Origin: an uncultured Clostridia bacterium
GTDB lineage: Bacteria; Bacillota; Clostridia; Lachnospirales; Lachnospiraceae
Reading direction: 5' to 3'
DNA: 64,000 nucleotides
Assembly (NCBI GenBank): GCA_937895705.1
Contig: CALBKM010000035.1
Span: 14,518-78,517, forward strand
The translations under genes were made by a program, and so were the position numbers. The notes beneath the pieces are model-generated. The model made no database searches and was not told the DNA's origin. It worked only from the letters and a program-made list of their open reading frames with translations. Below are positions 59,572-64,000 of this stretch, piece by piece. The first letter of the stretch is position 1. Each line of letters begins with the position of its first letter.

Positions 59572-60084
59572 TTATTTTGTGGCCAGTTTCTCGATCTCTT
59601 CCGTAATATACGCCTGTACGCCTTGCTTCTCAATGCCTAACGCTACCGCCAGTTCTCCGTACAGTAAATCCTCCGCCTGCTTTAAATAACGTTCATCCAA
59701 ACCGATAATCTTCTGCCCTTTTGCCAGACGGTCTTGTTTTCGCAGATATAAGGTCTTGATAATCCGGATATATTCTTCGCAGGAGTTTTCTTTTAAGCAT
59801 TCTTTGTAGGTCAGCTCCCGCTGTTTGTCATTTTCTACCCAGACCAGCTCCAAAGACGGAATCTTTGCAATCAATTCATGTACTTCCTGTTCTGTCAGTG
59901 CCGTACGAATCGCCACCTTATGATTATCCACCGGAATATACACGGTACTGGCCTCCGCATACACCGGTTTTAAAATATAATACAAACGATCCTTCGGCGC
60001 ACCGTTCATGTTCAATGTCGTCACATCCGTTACCTTACAAATACCGTTAGTTCCGCAAACTACATACTCACCTTTTTTAAACAC
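59572..60084 (-). CDS. CarD/CdnL/TRCF-domain transcription regulator, GTG start
   Basis: 170 residues from GTG at 60084, eight bases after GGAGG; ATGs at 60105 and 60114 lie upstream of that site. N-terminal RNAP-interacting domain FKKGEYVVCGTNGICKVTDV, with YYILKPVYAEASTVYIPVDN, then a helical DNA-contacting C-terminus (about 95-170). CdnL/CarD proteins bind the RNA polymerase beta subunit and stabilise open promoters. It has its own promoter and a hairpin leader. Confidence 0.88.
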   Translation of the reverse strand: MFKKGEYVVCGTNGICKVTDVTTLNMNGAPKDRLYYILKPVYAEASTVYIPVDNHKVAIRTALTEQEVHELIAKIPSLELVWVENDKQRELTYKECLKENSCEEYIRIIKTLYLRKQDRLAKGQKIIGLDERYLKQAEDLLYGELAVALGIEKQGVQAYITEEIEKLATK

Positions 60085-60144
60085 GTTTTCAACCTCCGCA
60101 ATCATGCAAATCAACCGTTTTTTCTGGTTTTTTGGTAAAGTGAA

Positions 60145-60173
60145 ACGCCTGTTCCCACAGCTGCGGGAAAGGC
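60145..60173 (-). promoter_or_regulatory. Hairpin in the CarD-family gene leader
   Basis: CGCCT and TTCCC pair with GGGAA and AGGCG (10 bp, one bulged base) around an 8-base loop, between the promoter and the start codon. Could be an mRNA-stabilising or attenuating element. Confidence 0.5.
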
Positions 60174-60197
60174 GCTTATCGTCACTTATTTAAATAA

Positions 60198-60227
60198 ATT
60201 ATAGCATAATTTTTTCGGAAATGTCAG
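60198..60227 (-). promoter_or_regulatory. CarD-family gene promoter
   Basis: Minus strand CTGACA (60222-60227), 18-base spacer, TATAAT (60198-60203). Confidence 0.7.
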
Positions 60228-60309
60228 TGCAAAATTTCCGGCAGAAACATTTTTGTGCAAAATGCGCATGGACCGAGTCTTGAAATCGAATATAGTGCAC
60301 TGCGTTTTG

Positions 60310-61500
60310 TTAGCATGAAACAGTTATCATCTCATGTAAAGGCTTTTTGACCTTTTTCCGTGTCAGTTCCACCAACCGTAACCCCGTCATATCCACCACA
60401 TTCACCGGGATTCGATCTTTTGCTGCCAACTCTTTTAAGAGCTGCATCAGCTTTGCGTTATACTCTTCGGACTCCATATTGATAAAATCAATTAAAATCA
60501 TACCGGACAGGTTTCTGAGGCGCAACTGTCGCATGCACTCTCTTGCTGCTTCCTCGTTGATTTTATAAAAGGTCTCATCTCCGGCTTTTTTTCTGCTGAT
60601 AGCCTTCCCGGTATTGACGTCAATGACCGTCAGGGTTTCTGTCGGCTCGATAACAAGAGAGGCACCGGATTTTAACCAGACATGCTTAGATAAAGCCTCT
60701 TTCTCCCACTTTTGGAGGGAATATAAAGCCGCCAAGGAAAGGTTCTCATCCCGGTACAGGCGAAGTTTCCCGGTATCTTCCGGCTGAAATTGTGCGGTAT
60801 AATCGGAAAATGCAGCAAATATCTCTTCGTCGTCCGTGACTACCTCGGTCAGTTGGTCCTGGGGTAAATCCCGAAGTAAATCAATGTACCACGGATAGCT
60901 TTGATACAGCAGACTTCCCTTGGATTTGTGTATGCCGGTGGTACAAATATCGTTGTATAAGGCGGCCAAACGCGCTTCCTCCGCTTTTAACCGTTCGTTC
61001 GACACCTGTAGTGCGTTAGTCCTAACGATAAGACCGTAATTCTCATTCTCACAATTAGAAAATAGGACTTTTAGCCTATTGTTTTCCTCTTTATCTTTGA
61101 TTTTATTGGAAATCCGGACCCCTTTCATGCCGTGTACCAATACCAGATACTTGCCGGTAAACTGCAGTTTTCCGGTGACGGAAGGCTGTTTTGTCTTAAT
61201 ATCCTCCCGCTCTACCTGTACCAGCACATAGTCTCCCATGCATAACCGGTCGTTGTTGGCGTGGGCCCCAAACAAATAAGAAGTCGCATCCTTCAGAGAA
61301 TGGTAACACATACAGCCCCCTTCGGTCTCAATGAAGGCGGCATCAATGTTTTTCACGATATTGTTGACGTGACCGACGTAGATATTTCCCAAACGTGACG
61401 GCGTGTCTATGCTCTCCGCAGCCATCTCCAAAAGCTGATTGTTCTCGTCAAACAACACGGAATAAATATAGCGGTCTTTTTTTGTTACCACAAGGCGCAT
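60310..61500 (-). CDS. rng: Ribonuclease E/G family protein
   Basis: 396 residues, CAGGAG before ATG. S1-type domain near the N-terminus (GNIYVGHVNNIVKNIDAAFI, QFTGKYLVLVHG), then the RNase E/G core with the metal-binding Asp pair in LTVIDVNTGK and GMILIDFINM. The protein ends soon after VELTRKKVKKPL and lacks the CPxCxG zinc-link of E. coli enzymes. Cuts single-stranded RNA such as rRNA precursors. It usually lies next to rplU; here five genes intervene. Confidence 0.92.
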   Translation of the reverse strand: MRLVVTKKDRYIYSVLFDENNQLLEMAAESIDTPSRLGNIYVGHVNNIVKNIDAAFIETEGGCMCYHSLKDATSYLFGAHANNDRLCMGDYVLVQVEREDIKTKQPSVTGKLQFTGKYLVLVHGMKGVRISNKIKDKEENNRLKVLFSNCENENYGLIVRTNALQVSNERLKAEEARLAALYNDICTTGIHKSKGSLLYQSYPWYIDLLRDLPQDQLTEVVTDDEEIFAAFSDYTAQFQPEDTGKLRLYRDENLSLAALYSLQKWEKEALSKHVWLKSGASLVIEPTETLTVIDVNTGKAISRKKAGDETFYKINEEAARECMRQLRLRNLSGMILIDFINMESEEYNAKLMQLLKELAAKDRIPVNVVDMTGLRLVELTRKKVKKPLHEMITVSC

Positions 61501-61546
61501 AAGGTTCTCCTGTCTTTGTTATGTAATCGTGGCTTAGCCGGAACGA

Positions 61547-62161
61547 TTACTCCGGTTTTTCTTTCATCACTTCTAAATCAACTAAAATTTTAAGGTTTTC
61601 ATAATAGTACAGCATATACCTATCCTCTTCTAATCCATAGATAGATTCACAGATATATGAACCAACCATTCTGGTTGTATCCACTTTGTCTACCTTTTCT
61701 TCGTTCACTCGGACTTTCAGCAACTCGTTTTTCTCATCAAGGGTATAACAATATAAATAATACCTGTCGGTGCTGGATCTTCTGTAGCGGTAAACGTGTC
61801 GTTTTTTGAGGGATGTATTGTGAATCGGCTGCTCCACCGGACCGTTTATCGTATCCTTCAAGGCTCTTGTACCGCGGATTCCTAACTGCACCGTACCTGC
61901 AATCCAAATCAGAATGATAATTACCATAACAACGATTCCGCTGATATCCTTCTTTCTTTTGCGGCGTGTTACTTTTATTTCCTGAAACAAAGATAGTACA
62001 ATGATAACAGTCACCGTCACCGCCAAAATAAACATACACAGGCATGCCGAAAACACTCCGAGCGGCAGCGTACGGTCATCCGGCAACAGTTTTTTCACGA
62101 TAATACTCGCAATAATGATAAGAAGGATGGCAATTCCTTCTCCGATCCAGACTTTTTTCAT
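61547..62161 (-). CDS. Three-TM membrane protein, unknown
   Basis: 204 residues from ATG at 62161 (GGGGG upstream); earlier ATG at 62179 precedes that site. Hydrophobic segments at about 6-26, 35-60 and 75-96, then LKDTINGPVEQPIHNTSL, a Lys/Arg/Tyr patch (KKRHVYRYRR) and a beta-rich tail with YMLYYYENLKILVDL. This order, including the GP-x-E turn and the YYY-rich last strand, resembles the protein at 47946-48506. Function unknown. Confidence 0.72.
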   Translation of the reverse strand: MKKVWIGEGIAILLIIIASIIVKKLLPDDRTLPLGVFSACLCMFILAVTVTVIIVLSLFQEIKVTRRKRKKDISGIVVMVIIILIWIAGTVQLGIRGTRALKDTINGPVEQPIHNTSLKKRHVYRYRRSSTDRYYLYCYTLDEKNELLKVRVNEEKVDKVDTTRMVGSYICESIYGLEEDRYMLYYYENLKILVDLEVMKEKPE

Positions 62162-62238
62162 GATGTCCCCCATGATCATAATTTTTCTCTGGCGAATTAC
62201 TTCAGTATTTCAAGACAGGTTCCGCAATACGGACATTT

Positions 62239-63078
62239 TTACAAGCGTTTTAACTCCGGATGTTCCCCTGTATACATATCCAGTCTGTGAATCTGATATT
62301 TCAGTGCTTCCGTCGTCTCACAGCCCAAGAACCGCGCAAATGCCTCCATCACAAGCTCTGGCTTAATATTGTCGGCACTGCCGGCAGATACACGTAAAAG
62401 TACGGAAAACAGGCCTTTCTCGGCGCAAAGTGCTTTCTGCTCTGCTGAAAAATCGGGAATCGACCGTACTTCGTAGAAGGTATTGTCGTTCTTGCGTGCT
62501 GCTACCGCCGGTAACGATGCCTCTACGGTGTTTCCGGACACCGTGCCCACCACCGCACCGTATAAAAACGGCTTCAAATCCACTTCGGTTTCGGAATTGG
62601 ACTTCTTTACCTTTTTGATGACTGAAATACTATCCTGGCCGTAAAAACGCGCCCAGGCCTCATTTAACTCCTCCAAGGACTTTGTCCCAAGGAACGTATC
62701 ATTCTCCCTAACCGTCACCAAATAATCCGCCGCCGTCACCAAAGACATGGCGGTTTCTCTTCTGCGGCCGTTCTCCGGATCCGGAAGAATGTGGGCGGAA
62801 AGTACCGTAAATCCCTCTGCCATGGCTGTATTTAAGGCATCCACAATCTCCTGCGGCGTATACTCTGTCACCAGTTCCATATCCATGTATTCGCCCTCGC
62901 TGGTAATGCCTACACCGAGCGGTGAAGCAAATGACATAATCTGGTGCGGGTGAAAACCCTGAGAATAAGCAACTTTCAGTCCCGACCGGCGTACTGCCTT
63001 CTGGAAATAACGCAGTACATCCAAATGCCCGATAAACTTTACCGCACCGTATTTTGCAAAACGTACTCTGACATTCAT
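62239..63078 (-). CDS. DUF2344 (radical-SAM-linked) protein
   Basis: 279 residues, AAAGGAG before ATG. Family signature VRFAKYGAVKFIGHLDVLRYF, YSQGFHPHQIMSFASPLGVGI and EYMDMELV. It is always found beside, or fused to, the TIGR03960-type radical-SAM protein, here 22 bases upstream in transcription. A tRNA/rRNA-related role has been suggested but not settled. Confidence 0.92.
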   Translation of the reverse strand: MNVRVRFAKYGAVKFIGHLDVLRYFQKAVRRSGLKVAYSQGFHPHQIMSFASPLGVGITSEGEYMDMELVTEYTPQEIVDALNTAMAEGFTVLSAHILPDPENGRRRETAMSLVTAADYLVTVRENDTFLGTKSLEELNEAWARFYGQDSISVIKKVKKSNSETEVDLKPFLYGAVVGTVSGNTVEASLPAVAARKNDNTFYEVRSIPDFSAEQKALCAEKGLFSVLLRVSAGSADNIKPELVMEAFARFLGCETTEALKYQIHRLDMYTGEHPELKRL

Positions 63079-63100
63079 AAAAAATCTCCTTTAAAACGAA

Positions 63101-64000
63101 TTAACAATCCGGGATTAAAACTTCGTTTCCGATACTCTCTCCCGCTTCATTTCGCGGCTCGTAGCAGACTCCACCGTGGAATTGTGCCGCACCGCAGCCT
63201 GCACAGCCTTTGCGGCAATTCGGAGTCACAATGCCCTGCTTGCTCTTTTCATACTCTCTGTATAAGAAATTTCTGGAAATACCGGCATCAATGAAATCCC
63301 ACGGTAAAAGCTCGTCCTTATCGCGCTCTCTGGAGGTATAAAACTCCAAAGAAAGTCCGGTCTTTTCAAACTGATTCATCCAAATATCGTTTCTAAAGTA
63401 TTCGGACCAGGAATCAAAGAGACATCCGTCCTTGTAAGCACCTTCTATCAACGCTGCACAGCGTCTGTCGCCTCGTGCGAAGACACCTTCTAACATCGTC
63501 ACATCCGTATCATGCCAGTTGTATTTGATGCTCTTTGCGTTTAACTGCTCCTTAATGGCGGAAGAAAGGACTTTTCTTGCTTCTACAAACTCTTCCGGAG
63601 TGGCCATACGTACCCATTGGAACGGGGTAAACGGCTTCGGAACAAAGAAGGAGGTACTGGTGGTAATCTGTACTTTTCCTTTACGCTCCGACTTCGGTAT
63701 GGTATCGTAATAGGTCTTTGCAATCTCGTTCGAAAGCTCTGCAATGGCTTTGATGTCCTCTTCCTGCTCTCCCGGCAAGCCCAGCATAAAGTACAGCTTC
63801 ACCTTGTTCCAACCGCCCTTAAAGGCTTCCGTGGCACCTGCAAGGATAACATCTTCGGTCAGTCCCTTGTTAATTACATCACGCATCCGCTGGCTGCCTG
63901 CCTCCGGCGCAAAGGTCAGACTGGATTTCGTAATATCCTGCACTTTATTCATGACATCCAGAGCAAAGGCATCGATACGCAGGGACGGCAGGGAAATATT
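63101..64000 (-). CDS. B12-binding-type radical SAM protein (TIGR03960-like), 3' part
   Basis: The frame runs off the right edge; 299 residues, the C-terminal half of a protein normally about 600 long. NISLPSLRIDAF and TFAPEAGSQRMRDVINKG belong to the radical-SAM barrel, with KLYFMLGLPGE downstream. A C-terminal Cys-rich motif CRKGCAGCG near residue 270 is typical of this family. The SAM-binding CxxxCxxC lies outside the window. Partner of the DUF2344 gene. Confidence 0.9.
   Translation of the reverse strand, partial: NISLPSLRIDAFALDVMNKVQDITKSSLTFAPEAGSQRMRDVINKGLTEDVILAGATEAFKGGWNKVKLYFMLGLPGEQEEDIKAIAELSNEIAKTYYDTIPKSERKGKVQITTSTSFFVPKPFTPFQWVRMATPEEFVEARKVLSSAIKEQLNAKSIKYNWHDTDVTMLEGVFARGDRRCAALIEGAYKDGCLFDSWSEYFRNDIWMNQFEKTGLSLEFYTSRERDKDELLPWDFIDAGISRNFLYREYEKSKQGIVTPNCRKGCAGCGAAQFHGGVCYEPRNEAGESIGNEVLIPDC

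Overview
The window looks like a chromosomal segment of a low-to-mid GC Firmicute of the class Clostridia, most likely family Lachnospiraceae. This is an inference from gene order and protein style: lipoproteins with Thr-Pro-rich linkers, L27 with a cleavable N-terminal extension plus its protease Prp, a NadD-YqeK fusion, a MinCDE system together with DivIVA, a radical-SAM/DUF2344 pair, DUF4321 next to radC, and strong AGGAGG-type ribosome binding sites. No rRNA, tRNA, CRISPR array, insertion sequence or prophage was recognised.

Layout. 1-6.7 kb: mutS (cut by the left edge), two lipoproteins and mutL. 6.7-18.1 kb: small housekeeping and accessory enzymes around miaA (metallo-beta-lactamase fold, HD, Nudix-methyltransferase fusion, several GNAT acetyltransferases, kinases, alpha/beta hydrolase, peptidase C15-like, ABM, DUF5680, flavodoxin-like, Nudix). 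18.3-20.8 kb: ynbB-like PLP protein, DUF4321, radC. 20.8-30.5 kb: a cell-shape and septum-placement block mreB-mreC-mreD-PBP2-minC-minD-minE-rodA-mgsA-D,D-carboxypeptidase. 30.6-37.3 kb: an HlyD-like membrane protein, yggS, sepF, ylmH, divIVA, aroB, lspA, rluD. Up to about 39 kb the genes lie on the plus strand.

37.3-46.8 kb: an AAA_14/DUF4143 ATPase, an orphan BlaI-type repressor, then on the minus strand a tyrosine recombinase and a two-gene cell-wall unit (amidase, GHL10 glycoside hydrolase). Next come ttcA and a divergent SOS pair: a LysM protein of YneA type and lexA, separated by four LexA-box-like palindromes placed on the two promoters.

46.8-64 kb is almost entirely minus strand. It holds small membrane proteins and a P-loop protein with an unusual 5' leader. 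A membrane-anchored PstS-like protein is preceded by a coupled 46-residue membrane peptide. The ribosome-linked genes run rplU-prp-rpmA-obgE-yhbY-nadD/yqeK-(small membrane protein)-rsfS. Further right are ddh and a GNAT gene that share a palindromic operator, a CarD/CdnL regulator, an RNase E/G, a further membrane protein, and the DUF2344 and radical-SAM genes that reach the right edge.

Most of the window is conserved core genome. The parts I think deserve most attention are the leader of the P-loop gene (minimal uORF plus nested inverted repeat), the repeated GTATACATGTATAC-type operator, the small paired membrane proteins around rsfS with the 46-residue peptide, and the complete SOS promoter architecture. 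I found no clearly new multi-gene defence or mobile system.
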